Assembly (NCBI RefSeq): GCF_025370935.1
Contig: NC_133473.1
Coordinates: forward strand, 22,133,608-22,197,607
Length of the DNA: 64,000 bases
Direction of reading: 5' to 3'
Origin: Choristoneura fumiferana
Taxonomy: Eukaryota; Arthropoda; Insecta; Lepidoptera; Tortricidae
In this document: positions 60,101 to 63,240 of the stretch, in pieces
Position numbering within the stretch: the stretch's first letter is position 1
Layout: the number at the start of each line of letters is the position of its first letter
Notes under the pieces: generated by a model
The model's input: the letters and a program-made list of their open reading frames with translations, nothing else
Told to the model about the DNA's origin: nothing
Database searches by the model: none
Made by a program: the position numbers and the translations under genes

Positions 60101-62582
60101 CTAAAACGCGCGGGCACGCGAACGGTTCGAGCGCGGCGAGAGCGGGCAACATAACCGTCGCTCGTGCAGTCCCTAGCTGAGCCGTCAGATGGCGCTACAA
60201 TGATTAATATATTCGATGATTGATTGAAAAATTAGAATCAAAAAATAGGTACCAACTTTTAAGTTGTTAGGCTGCATTTGGTCGCTTAGTCGGTCCAACG
60301 TAGTACCTACCTATATATCTACTGTTATTATAGACTTAAAGATACTCATGATAGATTGTACTCAAACACTTAGTTGTCACTAAAATTAGAATTTGTACAC
60401 AATGTACTAATTTATTTCTTTTCCTTTTATAGGTCTGCCCATCGGATGATAGCCACTACAGCAAGCAGTTCATTTACGAGTGTCTCCCATTGCTGTTTAA
60501 CATTTTAAGATACAGCAAGGTAAATCAACACAGCCGCTATTATATTAGAATATTAAATTTAGAAAAGAATTTATTATATTTAGAAACTAAGCAACAACTA
60601 CTAACAAAATATGTGTCCCAGTTACATGAAATAATTGATATTATCATTATTATTATCACAACAAGTGTCATATTCGCATATTCTCAATATTTTGAGCATG
60701 AAACTACCGTGAGACTCAATCGTATTAAATGATATTGTAACGGATAACTCACGTCTTAAGTCGAGTTTAGCTCGACATGTTTCGTCGGGCAGTCGCGCGA
60801 GCAGAGCGGTGGCGCACAGTGCGCGTGTTGCGGAAGCCGCCGAGTCGCCTGTGAAGAAGGGCTACGAAATAGCCCGAAACATGTCGAGCTAAACTCAATT
60901 TAAGACGTGAGTTATCCGTTACAATATGATTTAATATATTCTCAATACTTTTATTGCATTGTTGTATGTTGCATTGTGTAGCTACATATAATTTAAAAAG
61001 TTGTTGATTGAAGTAGTTATATTTGCTGCCTCTTGTCTGTTTTCATTTATGATTGAGAGCCTATTTTGCCTTTCTCTGTTAAGTTTAATCTTACGAATGT
61101 TTAATCGAGCAAAATAAACAGACGGCATCACAGATATCTACCACAAAAGGTAACAGGAACTAAACAGAGGAGGAGAAATAGGTGGTAAGTGAGTAAAGTA
61201 ATCATTGTGTCGGCCAGAAGGAGGGCACAGTGCTGTTGCTGGCAGACATCCTTTGCGCGTGCTACGGCTGGGAGCCAGTGCCGCCGGTGCTGGAACCGCC
61301 ACCCGCCGCTGCGCCCGCGCCCGCCCGCGTCGACCCTTCCTACGTCAACAACCCTTCGCTGGCTGACGTCACCTTCAGGTATGGTTAAAAATCCTACACT
61401 AATGTAATAGTAAGGGATCAATCGTGCGATAAAAGTGGAAAGTTATTAGCTGTGCTATTGAGGCTTTAACATAGTGTTAGGGCCTGGCCACATCACCATT
61501 GCACGGCGTCGTTAACGTCAAACGGCATGATGCCTGACTGCAACACATTGCCGCTCATTGTACAGATTACGGCGTGCCCGAGCGGAGTGCCCTTGGTAAT
61601 GTGACCAAGCTTCACTATTACCCCATAGTACGTATTGCTCGCTCATCCATTAATTGCGATCGATACCTACTACGTCTTGAAAGGATCGCAAACCTTTGAA
61701 CTCTTAACAGCTACACACAGGCACCCCTCTCAGAAAGAAAAAGTTAGCGATTTATAGGTATATAAGCAAGGCCAGGTGTCAAATACCTATATCGTGTTAT
61801 TTTGCAGAGTTGAAGGTCGTTTATTCTATGGCCACAAGATCGTCTTAGTGTCGGAATCAGCACGGTTAAGAGCCATGTTAGCACCAGCGCGAGCACCGAG
61901 TGAAGCCGTCCCAGCGGCCAGCACCGCGCCACCGCTTGTTCAAATCAATGACATCAGATACCATATATTTGAGGTAAGTACTTAAAAAAATGACGGATTG
62001 CATCAGCGTTCTAACCTAGACTAATCCACACATTGCATTACAATATTTTTATTACTTTTGGTCAACATTTTAACCAATGTCTATTACTAACCAATCTCTG
62101 CCTTGTTCTCAGCAAGTGATGAAGTACCTGTACTCCGGCGGGTGCTCTGGGCTGGAGATACCAGAGACCGATGTCCTGGAAGTGCTGGCTGCGGCGTCTT
62201 TCTTCCAGCTGTTGCCACTGCAGAGGCACTGTGAAGCACGCGCGGCCAAATCTGTGGACCTGCATAACCTTGTCTCCGTGTATATTCATGCTAAGGTAAT
62301 CAATCACCAACTCCAGGAACATGTAATACTATACTAAATAAAGAAGTGGTTCAAATAATTCACAAACAATAATGTTCATTTCAGGTCTACGGAGCTACAC
62401 AACTTTTAGAATATTGCCAAGGATTTTTACTTCAGAATATGGTTGCGCTTTTAACTTACGACGACTCTGTGAAACGTCTACTTTTCGGTAAAAGGCTTCC
62501 GGGTCACAATGTTCTGGGAGCGCTGCTGACTACCCTGCAAAAGAGAATTGAAGCCAGAAAAAATCAAGCTAAAAGCAGATAA
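24996..62582 (+). CDS. ABTB2/BTBD11-like: Ankyrin-repeat and BTB/POZ protein, ABTB2/BTBD11 (ABTB3) family, 24-exon gene
   Basis: Seen: 24 plus-strand exons (listed separately) with GT/AG borders join in one open frame of 4,887 bases, giving 1,628 residues from the ATG at 24996. Known: vertebrate ABTB2 and BTBD11 have about 1,000-1,100 residues with a histone-fold-like region, ankyrin repeats and a BTB domain, and BTB-ankyrin proteins act as scaffolds or CUL3 ubiquitin-ligase adaptors. The order is the same here: histone-fold-like region about 665-862, ankyrin repeats about 1105-1290, conserved linker about 1300-1430, BTB about 1437-1545, BACK-like tail to the end. Strong family matches include WGLLQPY in exon 10, ARLLLP in exon 13, LSLEEVLAEG in exon 18, LGVPWSLHAW in exon 19 and LADVTFRVEGRLFYGHK across exons 21-22. 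The extra 600 or so N-terminal residues are low complexity and unlike the family. Start and exon 1 are the least certain parts. Confidence 0.9.
26213..28962. other. Intron 1, 5' part
   Basis: No coding feature supported. Plus-strand AATAAA at about 26621 and 26708 could end a short unspliced exon-1 transcript. A LINE-like minus-strand fragment lies at about 28010-28190. Confidence 0.5.
28963..29102. mobile_element. Palindromic MITE, family L
   Basis: GTACAGTCAACGTCATAAAT at the left is inverted at the right end (ATTTATGACGTTGACTGTAC). The arms are about 45 bp. Related GTACAGTC-type elements at 39254-39674 and 48197-48330. Confidence 0.9.
29150..29846. other. Repeat fragments in intron 1
   Basis: A family J piece (minus, 29150-29250), a short SINE B piece with CCCAAGCCCTCTCATTCTGA near 29330, then unassigned sequence. 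Confidence 0.45.
29847..30048 (+). mobile_element. SINE family B, 5' truncated
   Basis: Starts within the body (AAATTTACCACGAGC) and runs to a (GAT)n tail; the tRNA head is missing. Confidence 0.85.
30190..30318. mobile_element. MITE family D
   Basis: GGCTACTACGAAATTC on the left, inverted as GAATTTTGTAGTAGCC on the right. Confidence 0.8.
30319..31453. other. Intron 1, mostly unassigned
   Basis: A small palindrome lies at about 30455-30560 (GTAAGGGGATTACAAAC against TAGTAATCCCCTTCTTAC). Nothing else recognised. Confidence 0.45.
31454..32158. mobile_element. hAT-type non-autonomous element with 8-bp target duplication
   Basis: Ends CAGGGATAGAGAAACT and, inverted, CAGTGATGGAGAAACT. The octamer GCCTAAGC flanks both sides exactly (31446-31453, 32159-32166), the hAT hallmark. 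Another MITE (31701-32125) has inserted inside. Confidence 0.9.
31701..32125 (+). mobile_element. MITE nested in the hAT element
   Basis: ATGAGGGCTATCG at the left, CGATAGCCCTCAT at the right. A shorter inverted relative sits in intron 18 (59159-59363) with shared internal blocks such as GAGGTCTCCGAAATGTCAAA. Confidence 0.85.
32355..32640 (-). repeat. Family J, minus orientation
   Basis: Includes CTTGCAAGATTTGATTACAG and CAACGGGACAGGTGAAACTA, the inverse of 17823-18122. Confidence 0.75.
32641..34074. other. Intron 1, no recognised feature
   Basis: AT-rich with a GC-richer patch at 33640-33720. No ORF, repeat family or strong palindrome recognised. Confidence 0.45.
34075..34300 (+). repeat. 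Family J
   Basis: GATATCCTGGTGGTAGCCAG and GAACTCTTCAATGGTTAATG, matching 17990-18040. Confidence 0.7.
34440..34772. mobile_element. Foldback MITE split by a LINE-tail insertion
   Basis: The left arm (34440-34541, TAGTACCGTAAACTGCTTCA onward) is inverted in two pieces at 34563-34617 and 34718-34772. The interruption is an 87-bp poly(A)-tailed LINE end. Without it, the arms would be about 100 bp. Confidence 0.9.
34626..34712 (+). mobile_element. 87-bp LINE 3' tail insertion with 10-bp target duplication
   Basis: CGTGTTGCGGGTGTCCATGG to a poly(A) run, matching the tail of the LINE at 46567-47004. ATCAGGCAAT flanks both ends (34616-34625, 34713-34722). Confidence 0.92.
35103..35217. mobile_element. 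MITE family D
   Basis: ACTCTGAAATTCAAAAATCG on the left, TTTCGTAGTAGCCCC on the right, with TCGTACCGTCCCTCTCGCTC inside. Confidence 0.8.
35363..35607. mobile_element. SINE family E rearranged into a hairpin
   Basis: A minus-strand SINE head and middle (35363-35486) joins a plus-strand middle and body (35487-35607). A 35-bp stem (around GACATGGATGCACAGAAAA and its inverse) encloses the tRNA-like head. Confidence 0.85.
35690..35885. repeat. Family G, folded back
   Basis: Two inverted pieces with TTTTTCATGAACC at the left and GTTCATGAAAG at the right, plus GATGTG and CACATC ends. Confidence 0.6.
35930..36425. repeat. Family F arm interrupted by a family A element
   Basis: The family F sequence runs to AACTTATGACAC (36118), resumes at CCCCTCTTTTTGCATCGG (36410) and is complete except for the 290-bp insertion. 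Confidence 0.85.
36119..36409 (+). mobile_element. Family A retroelement, poly(A) at the 3' end
   Basis: Best-oriented copy: starts ATTTGCAGGTGGTAGGACC and ends TTTGCCATCCAGTCGAAT plus poly(A), inserted in family F. Shows that family A moved by retroposition. Confidence 0.9.
36516..36685 (+). CDS. Exon 2 of the ABTB2/BTBD11-like gene
   Basis: Acceptor CTCCGTCAG, donor AAAC|GTGAGT. Codes residues 406-462, an Ala/Arg/Pro-rich GC-rich segment ending STPPPPHNNK. Incoming phase 2 and outgoing phase 1 join exons 1 and 3 in frame. No domain is recognised. GC content is very high compared with the flanking AT-rich intron, as for the other exons here. Confidence 0.78.
36780..37170. mobile_element. 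Two partial SINE E pieces in opposite orientation
   Basis: 36780-36865 is a minus-strand body and 37030-37170 a plus-strand head and middle, with unassigned sequence between. Confidence 0.75.
37656..37852. mobile_element. Palindromic MITE
   Basis: GCGCGGCCACACCGCTGC on the left and GCAGCGCTGTGGGCGC on the right, with AGAGACGGT against ACCGTCTCCG inside. Confidence 0.75.
38181..38365 (+). CDS. Exon 3 of the ABTB2/BTBD11-like gene
   Basis: Acceptor TTTTCTCCTCAG, donor CACAG|GTTAGA. Codes residues 463-524: an Ala/Val-rich stretch, then a His/Pro tract (HDHHHRPPDPPPPQ). It needs two bases to complete a codon, matching exon 2, and ends on a codon boundary. Confidence 0.8.
38395..38605 (-). mobile_element. 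LINE 3' end, GATG-tail family, minus strand
   Basis: The inverse of the 12165 family: GTCCACTGCTGGACATAGGC, then the RT C-terminus in reverse, starting 30 bases after the exon-3 donor. Confidence 0.85.
38735..38945 (+). mobile_element. SINE family E, full length
   Basis: The most complete copy: head, T-rich middle, GTTTGTATTTTCGATATGG, GGGATGACCGTAAAAGTAAC and terminal CTCCAAATAACCAATCAT. Confidence 0.88.
39254..39674. mobile_element. GTACAGTC-type MITE split by another MITE
   Basis: Left arm GCAGTCGAGTCCATAATG (39257-39274) and right arm TTCAGATATTTTTGATCAAA to GTACC pair around a central GCCGTTGCCGTTAACA. The left arm is interrupted at a TA by the element at 39290-39560. Confidence 0.85.
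39290..39560. mobile_element. Nested TA-flanked MITE
   Basis: GGGATGTTGAC to GTCAACATCCC with TA on both sides (39288-39289, 39561-39562), typical of Tc1/mariner-related MITEs. Confidence 0.88.
39675..42431. other. Intron 3, mostly unassigned
   Basis: A short repeat of GATTCTAAAGTAGAATCCTG-type sequence at 40330-40410, and a small palindrome at 42236-42350 (GGGCGGTAAATAAGG against CTAGTACCGCCCG). Otherwise no gene recognised. Confidence 0.45.
42432..42545. other. Unexplained GC-rich, exon-like block
   Basis: A 114-base very GC-rich stretch in AT-rich intron, with AG before it (ATACCTTAG) and a weak GT at 42544. Two plus frames are open, one rich in Ala, the other in Gln/Arg. At 112 bases it cannot sit between exons 3 and 4 without a frameshift. 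Its minus strand also looks open. Confidence 0.4.
42953..43111 (+). CDS. Exon 4 of the ABTB2/BTBD11-like gene
   Basis: Acceptor ATTCTTTTCCAG, donor AAA|GTAACT. Exactly 53 codons (residues 525-577), phase 0 on both sides, so it could be skipped without a frameshift. Polar: a Ser-rich part (NSSSDENRSS), then a basic Arg/Lys/His-rich end that could be a nuclear-localisation-like patch (inference). Confidence 0.8.
43505..43643 (+). CDS. Exon 5 of the ABTB2/BTBD11-like gene
   Basis: Acceptor TTCCTAGTTACAG, donor CCAG|GTAACC. Residues 578-623, beginning SPWPGGGGLEDIRSAIKQ and followed by Ser/Thr/Gly low complexity. Only one of the three frames is open. Starts at phase 0 and leaves one base for exon 6. 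Confidence 0.8.
43731..44041 (+). mobile_element. LINE 3' end with zinc-finger-like C-terminus
   Basis: The frame ends LHCAPCNRTFKTKFGFASRI RAHIKQA stop, a Cys/His pattern at the end of some LINE ORF2 proteins, then (ATC)n. A minus-strand fragment is at about 55146-55245. Confidence 0.75.
44350..44646 (-). mobile_element. Family A retroelement, full length
   Basis: A T run at the left (the poly(A) tail on the minus strand) and GGTCCTACCACCTGCAAAA at the right. Sits 50 bases before exon 6. Confidence 0.9.
44697..44820 (+). CDS. Exon 6 of the ABTB2/BTBD11-like gene
   Basis: Acceptor TTTTTAATTTCAG, donor AACAG|GTTTGC. Residues 624-664. The end (PSLDTVCTNVTSADEF) resembles the N-terminal S-F-D-T-V motif of vertebrate BTBD11, so recognisable family homology starts about here. 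A poly(A)-tailed repeat (44350-44646) stops only about 50 bases before the acceptor. Confidence 0.87.
45256..45387 (+). CDS. Exon 7: start of the histone-fold-like region
   Basis: Acceptor TTGTTTACCAG, donor AAAG|GTAAAG. Residues 665-708 include RCVPWTASEIGRALQTGRC, matching the conserved V-P-W-T start of the family's histone-fold-like region. The other two frames are also open, but only this one keeps phase with exons 6 and 8 and matches the family. Confidence 0.9.
45624..45750 (+). CDS. Exon 8: histone-fold-like region
   Basis: Acceptor AATATGTTTCAG, donor CAAG|GTAATT. Residues 709-751 contain ALVRISREAQRLSQNF and end ADACIK. This is one of the most conserved stretches of the family (A-L-V-R-I-x-x-E-A-Q-R-L-S). 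It shows as a hydrophobic-periodic helix pair. Confidence 0.93.
45826..46141 (+). mobile_element. SINE family B, full length, in intron 8
   Basis: Head (GTGGTTGCCTAGTGCTTTCA), body and GGGATGATGATAAT tail; mildly diverged. Confidence 0.87.
46307..46452 (+). CDS. Exon 9: histone-fold-like region
   Basis: Acceptor GTCTGCCTGTCAG, donor CGA|GTAAGT. Residues 752-799, with the conserved GRFQRWMLDVRVASFVHE at the end; vertebrate BTBD11 has G-R-F-x-R-W-M-x-D-x-R-V-A. An Ala/Arg-rich CpG-dense stretch precedes it. Confidence 0.93.
46567..47004 (+). mobile_element. 5'-truncated LINE, reverse-transcriptase C-terminus and tail
   Basis: Frame with LRRDVASLCILYRIYHGECS and WQSSTVRFKRNFFPRTARQ, C-terminal hallmarks of a jockey-like LINE, then a frameshift and a tail with GGGTGTCCATGGGCGACGGT and poly(A). 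Not intact. Confidence 0.85.
47005..47594. other. Intron 9, no recognised feature
   Basis: AT-rich. No gene or repeat family recognised. Confidence 0.45.
47595..47782 (+). CDS. Exon 10: end of the histone-fold-like region
   Basis: Acceptor CCTCTTCGCAG, donor TCAG|GTACTT. Residues 800-862: YAAIYLCAGIETLLEEIA, then ADLWGLLQPYSHL. Both match the second helical half of the family's histone-fold-like region, including the near-invariant W-G-L-L-Q-P-Y. Confidence 0.95.
47850..48330. mobile_element. MITEs in intron 10
   Basis: 47890-48095 has ends AACTGAAACAATTACTTT and AAAGTAATTGTTTCAGTT with family K sequence inside. 48197-48330 is a GTACAGTC-type palindrome. Confidence 0.75.
48434..48562 (+). 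CDS. Exon 11: Ser/Gly-rich linker
   Basis: Acceptor GATGTTTCCAG, donor TCTG|GTAGGT. Residues 863-905, starting ALSLSRWESVSSMGSGSS. A 129-base exon with matched phases (in and out leaving one base), so it could be a skippable cassette. Weakly conserved linker by family comparison. Confidence 0.85.
48780..48910 (+). mobile_element. LINE 3' tail in intron 11
   Basis: Degenerate GATG-tail LINE end just before the exon-12 acceptor (GTAGACGTCCTACGGCTGAT, then GATAATGATG). Confidence 0.7.
48930..49123 (+). CDS. Exon 12: linker helix
   Basis: Acceptor ACTTATTCCAG, donor TCACAG|GTGGGT. Residues 906-970. A Gly/Ser run is followed by AAELRAVLRRVAP and ERALYYFMRCSQ, matching the family motif ending in Y-F-M-x-C-x-Q. 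Its intron downstream carries the full-length LINE. Confidence 0.9.
49721..50647 (+). CDS. LINE ORF1 protein
   Basis: 308 residues, no internal stop, stop TGA at 50645. Residues 1-40 are Ser/Pro/Ala-rich. About 45-150 look like a coiled coil (TADLAELKTQNSAIHKTNQE, LQKEKREYLNTIQDLEKK). About 150-305 resemble the FP25K-like RNA-binding fold of insect LINE ORF1 proteins (IEIRNVP, PIYISEHLPSSVKKIFYLAR). Role: RNA binding in the retrotransposition particle. Start: ATG at 49721, the first in frame. Confidence 0.88.
   Translation: MNVRRSPPASPSLPPPESESANVKPRRGTAKPSTSAASSSTNELSKFRDDIKKMLHSWKNEQENNFKHILSEQNVHMSKLTADLAELKTQNSAIHKTNQEIEKCLAFVNQQYEDMKLQIVILQKEKREYLNTIQDLEKKITDIQQSSRSAAIEIRNVPANERETTTDLAQIVSSIGNILSVSTSGVRDIYRIPGKPGTNKPIVAEFNSVETKNKVVAAAKTYNRAHHGEERLNTTNIGFQNKPQPIYISEHLPSSVKKIFYLAREFAKVNKYQFCWSANGKVFLRKEQGAKHIVVKSANFLSELQNQP
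50967..53900 (+). CDS. LINE ORF2: endonuclease and reverse transcriptase
   Basis: 977 residues, uninterrupted. An apurinic-type endonuclease (about 38-248) shows HLNIRS, LTECW (E74), YRSP, GDLN (176), SIDHV and TDH (239), all expected catalytic blocks. Reverse transcriptase (about 470-760) shows NYRPISVLTTLSKILEK, FLDLRKAFDTV (D606), GVPQGSILGP and YADD (694). A C-terminal segment follows. It nicks target DNA and copies the element's RNA. All key residues seen are present, so the protein may be functional. Codon use is AT-rich, unlike the host exons. Confidence 0.93.
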   Translation: MTSLIKINSELDTLYCSNSFNCDPDECSALLNDPCNNNLNVLHLNIRSVNRNFDELRVLLSEIKVICHILVLTECWLQKNPITPLLDGYTSYSTTIHHNQNSGIIIYVKSSLPHVVAEPKFKYADCLTCTIDNKITIVAIYRSPSYSHRDQFEAFLESLDGCLTNLNHISNIALMGDLNIDIKPLNNDHFSDDYLTLNATHALSPTHFFPTRLNKSIDHVLLKSKLMSTTLVIKSYITDHLPTLLGISIKNNSIMVKKFKSITDYKNIQHDIDSTDFSVILQTEDANLAADTFTSILSSIISHHTRTIEIPRKNRTMKPWITPGLLRCIRNRDRLHKKAGDAPDNLIVKTTYLRYRNFCNSLLRKLKISYEKNELLKSKNNPKSTWKVIKSITNTEKPHSPPLELLNLTDDTKTSLNSVNKFLAEIGKNLASEIPSNAANLKPYLKATYTPNSMVLFDTDIEEIESIILGLRTDSATGIDSISPIILKANRNTLIPIIKHICSISLSSGVFPNAFKKALVHPIHKSGDKRIISNYRPISVLTTLSKILEKILNRRLTTFLNKNKVLSKYQYGFRSGISTEDAVIDLTTHISSNLDKGKKCVGVFLDLRKAFDTVHIPLLLSKLHDVGVRGIAHKIFSDYLTNRFQRVTIQGTQSDEACIEYGVPQGSILGPTLFLVFINQLCDIKIPNCKIFTYADDTALVIDGSDWVEVKLLAESSLRIISSWLSQNLLTLNLTKTHFIPFSIKNNTQPPSNYKIIVHSNCNASNCSCQPISHIQHIKYLGVFIDSNLNWYPQIDMLTSRVRRLIHIFKTLRQSADVDTLRTVYSALCASVLTYCVPAWGCAAKTSFLKIERAQRAVLKVMYNKKKKFPTKELYTIAKVLTVRQLFVLRLILRKHSQMPPVDPAKRYTSKVCTIVPHKTKFSNRQYYVSSSMIYNTINLILNIYPLVKFEVKNKVSNWLQKLNYDDTESILPTTNK
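54017..54170. repeat. (CA)n microsatellite, imperfect
   Basis: Long CA repeat interrupted by CG and GT steps. It creates overlapping open frames on both strands that are not genes. Confidence 0.97.
54482..54694. mobile_element. MITE directly after the LINE
   Basis: CATAGTCAAAATACCACGCA is inverted at the right end (TGCGTGGTATTTTGACTATG). The interior has GTTGCCGAAACGTCG. Abuts the (ATT)n tail. Confidence 0.85.
54695..55818. other. Intron 12, 3' part
   Basis: A LINE fragment (minus, 55146-55245) and a pair of inverted ends (CTGGCCAGCGAAAGCTGTCC near 55280; inverse near 55770) that may bound an AT-rich MITE. Otherwise unassigned. Confidence 0.5.
55819..56036 (+). CDS. Exon 13: conserved linker before the ankyrin repeats
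   Basis: Acceptor TTTAATTTCCAG, donor TCAC|GTTAGT. Residues 971-1042. Contains LPPLGEWVRVVRAHAALR and DDVIQAARLLLPHADCPPR, matching the P-P-L-x-E-W-I-R-V and D-D-V-x-Q-A-A-R-L-L-L-P blocks of BTBD11. Confidence 0.93.
56370..56500 (-). mobile_element. Family K MITE fragment in intron 13
   Basis: CCACCTCCACCTCCACACTG and ACTACACTACACGGACGAG with CCTGAGCTCATTTTCAGAG, a diverged copy of 22740-22850. Confidence 0.7.
56612..56837 (+). CDS. Exon 14: first ankyrin repeat
   Basis: Acceptor AATATTCCAG, donor GGCT|GTAAGT. Residues 1043-1118. A helical segment leads into GLTALMKAALAGDDQIVA, a canonical ankyrin repeat (G-x-T-A-L-x-x-A-x-x-x-G). Its last ~105 bases and the donor are duplicated twice just downstream in the intron. 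Confidence 0.94.
56899..57030 (+). pseudogene. Partial tandem duplicate of exon 14 (copy 2)
   Basis: Repeats the 3' part of exon 14 plus its donor and about 18 bases of intron, offset by about 168 bases. It remains open in the same frame (LDSTDAAVLTAVMKAALAG) with few replacements, and the donor GTAAGT is intact. No polypyrimidine tract and AG precedes it in place, so it is probably not spliced in. A third, more decayed copy follows. Confidence 0.85.
57031..57240 (+). pseudogene. Decayed third copy of the exon-14 3' segment
   Basis: Two blocks match exon 14: GGGCGTTGCTTCTGAGCAC at about 57062-57080, and about 57175-57235 around CTCATGAAAGTGGCACTAGC. They are split by about 90 unrelated bases. 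The donor is lost (GTATAAAG) and the frame closes, so this is non-coding relic sequence. Confidence 0.75.
57241..57836. other. Intron 14, 3' part, no recognised feature
   Basis: An 82-codon plus frame (57475-57723) has no recognisable motif or splice context. Confidence 0.45.
57837..57969 (+). CDS. Exon 15: ankyrin repeat continuation
   Basis: Acceptor GTTCGTTTCCAG, donor GCCG|GTTAGT. Residues 1119-1162: MLLESGADPNIETPGVAAP completes the ankyrin repeat (M-L-L-x-x-G-A-D-x-N), followed by a Pro/Ser-rich loop. Vertebrate BTBD11 has a loop at the same place. Confidence 0.94.
58216..58358 (+). CDS. Exon 16: ankyrin repeat
   Basis: Acceptor TTATCTTCCAG, donor ACAA|GTAACA. Residues 1163-1210: GWTALVYACSGAGGGGAVEC then LLGAGARVDG, a complete ankyrin repeat with a Gly insertion. 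It ends TLTPLQ, the start of the next repeat. Confidence 0.94.
58454..58581 (+). CDS. Exon 17: ankyrin repeat
   Basis: Acceptor TGTCTTTATAG, donor ATAG|GTAAGT. Residues 1211-1252: VACGAGNQELVQLLLSHGADPF is a full ankyrin helix pair, followed by ALCYSAAAQYGCY, the start of the next repeat. Confidence 0.94.
58697..58870 (-). mobile_element. LINE reverse-transcriptase C-terminal fragment in intron 17
   Basis: The minus strand reads VGRPRYHWRDKVQ, typical of non-LTR retrotransposon C-termini. It introduces on the plus strand a strong decoy acceptor (CTTGTCCCTCCAG at about 58811) just upstream of exon 18. Confidence 0.6.
58908..59113 (+). CDS. Exon 18: last ankyrin repeat and LSLEE linker
   Basis: Acceptor GTGCTGTGTGTAG (weak), donor TTGG|GTAAAA. 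Residues 1253-1321: AVAVCCTHGRRACLRAAV completes the repeat, then AVLSLEEVLAEG, near-identical to the family block L-S-L-E-E-I-L-A-E-G, then ALQDAMYYAAE. The acceptor was chosen by phase and homology over the decoy at 58811, which leads to a stop. Confidence 0.9.
59159..59363 (-). mobile_element. MITE in intron 18
   Basis: AGAGCTATCGTTTTTGTCTC at the left and CGATAGCCCTCAT at the right. An inverted, shorter version of 31701-32125. It fills most of this 290-base intron. Confidence 0.85.
59404..59531 (+). CDS. Exon 19: conserved linker
   Basis: Acceptor TGCGATGTTACAG, donor ACAG|GTTCTT (weak). Residues 1322-1364 start ITLELRALGVPWSLHAW, matching the strongly conserved V-T-I-D-I-R-x-x-G-V-P-W-T-L-H of BTBD11. 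Phase 0 exit. Confidence 0.93.
59532..60432. other. Intron 19, no recognised repeat
   Basis: Contains a GC-rich patch around 60105-60190. No gene recognised. Confidence 0.45.
60433..60519 (+). CDS. Exon 20: conserved linker
   Basis: Acceptor CCTTTTATAG, donor CAAG|GTAAAT. 29 codons (residues 1365-1393): YECLPLLFNILRYSK, matching the family's G-L-P-L-M-F-E-I-L segment. Phase 0 on both sides. Confidence 0.92.
60734..60925. mobile_element. MITE with about 52-bp inverted repeats and 5-bp target duplication
   Basis: ATTGTAACGGATAACTCACG is inverted at the right end. ATGAT flanks both sides (60729-60733, 60926-60930). The arms include CTCGACATGTTTCG; the interior is GC-rich without an ORF. Confidence 0.92.
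61218..61378 (+). CDS. Exon 21: linker and start of BTB
   Basis: Acceptor TGTGTCGGCCAG, donor TCAG|GTATGG. Residues 1394-1446: LADILCACYGWEPVP, a Pro/Ala linker, then VDPSYVNNPSLADVTF. The last part matches L-D-P-x-x-L-N-N-x-x-M-S-D-V-T-F and opens the BTB fold. Confidence 0.95.
61379..61807. other. Intron 21, likely MITE at 61480-61620
   Basis: GTTAGGGCCTGGCCACATCACC and GGTAATGTGACCAAGCTTCAC are loosely inverted ends. Low certainty. Confidence 0.45.
61808..61973 (+). CDS. Exon 22: BTB domain core
   Basis: Acceptor GTTATTTTGCAG, donor GAG|GTAAGT. Residues 1447-1502: VEGRLFYGHKIVLVSESARL is the BTB beta-hairpin and first helix (x-H-K-x-V-L). It ends VQINDIRYHIFE, matching the family's I-x-Y-x-K-Y-S-I-F. 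Confidence 0.96.
62113..62295 (+). CDS. Exon 23: BTB end and BACK start
   Basis: Acceptor CCTTGTTCTCAG, donor TAAG|GTAATC. 61 codons (residues 1503-1563): QVMKYLYSGGC, LEVLAAASFFQLLPLQRHCE and VDLHNLVSVYIHAK are the closing BTB helices and the first BACK helix. Confidence 0.97.
62385..62582 (+). CDS. Exon 24: terminal exon with stop codon
   Basis: Acceptor TTCATTTCAG; stop TAA at 62580-62582. Residues 1564-1628: VYGATQLLEYCQGFLLQNM then LLTTLQKRIEARKNQ, matching the C-terminus of BTBD11 (L-x-x-Y-C-E-G-Y-F-L-x-N-M). Confidence 0.97.
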   Translation, partial: VYGATQLLEYCQGFLLQNMVALLTYDDSVKRLLFGKRLPGHNVLGALLTTLQKRIEARKNQAKSR

Positions 62583-63240
62583 CGACTGGCAACTTTATGT
62601 AATATAATTATAGCGACGGCGATAAAATAAATTAAGTACAAACAGTAAAAAGTTGAAAAAGTTAGCTCTTAGAATGTTATTTAAAGGACTAAGGTGCTAA
62701 ACGGTGCTTCTCATAATAAAACTGTAACACTTTATTAAGTAAATAAAATAAAAAAATTGAAACTGCGCCCCAACTAAGTTATTTATTCGTTGACTTACTG
62801 TTTTTAATTACTTCGGAATTGGTAAAACAATAAAACTGTTGTTTTTCAAGATTACTAATTTTGACATCTATTTTCTATCTTAAGGTACAAGGTCCATAAT
62901 TAACTCAATATATAGCGTGATTTTGTAGAAACCGCAGCAGGTAGTTCTCTCGATCTGGCTCTAGCTAGCATTGTGACATGTATAGACCACAGATGATTCA
63001 TTTTGTAGTTAGTTCGTTACTACCTGACAAAATAATACTATCACAATTTTGTAGATAAGTAGTTTTAGTAAAAAGTATGAATAAAAAATTATCTTAAATG
63101 ATTCACTGTATGAAAAGTATTTTCTTTTATTTTTATTTGAAATACGAAGATTTCAACCCTTTTTCAAATTTATTTTGAACGAAATTCATATGACTGTAGT
63201 ATAAAGTGTAATTATTGTTGAAATAAAGCTTTATGTTTAT
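62583..63240 (+). promoter_or_regulatory. 3' UTR with alternative poly(A) signals
   Basis: Plus-strand AATAAA hexamers at about 62626, 62715 and 63222 (more near 62740), so short and long 3' UTRs are possible. AGCTTTA, the Drosophila Brd-box sequence, overlaps the last signal at 63226; this may be chance. Confidence 0.6.
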
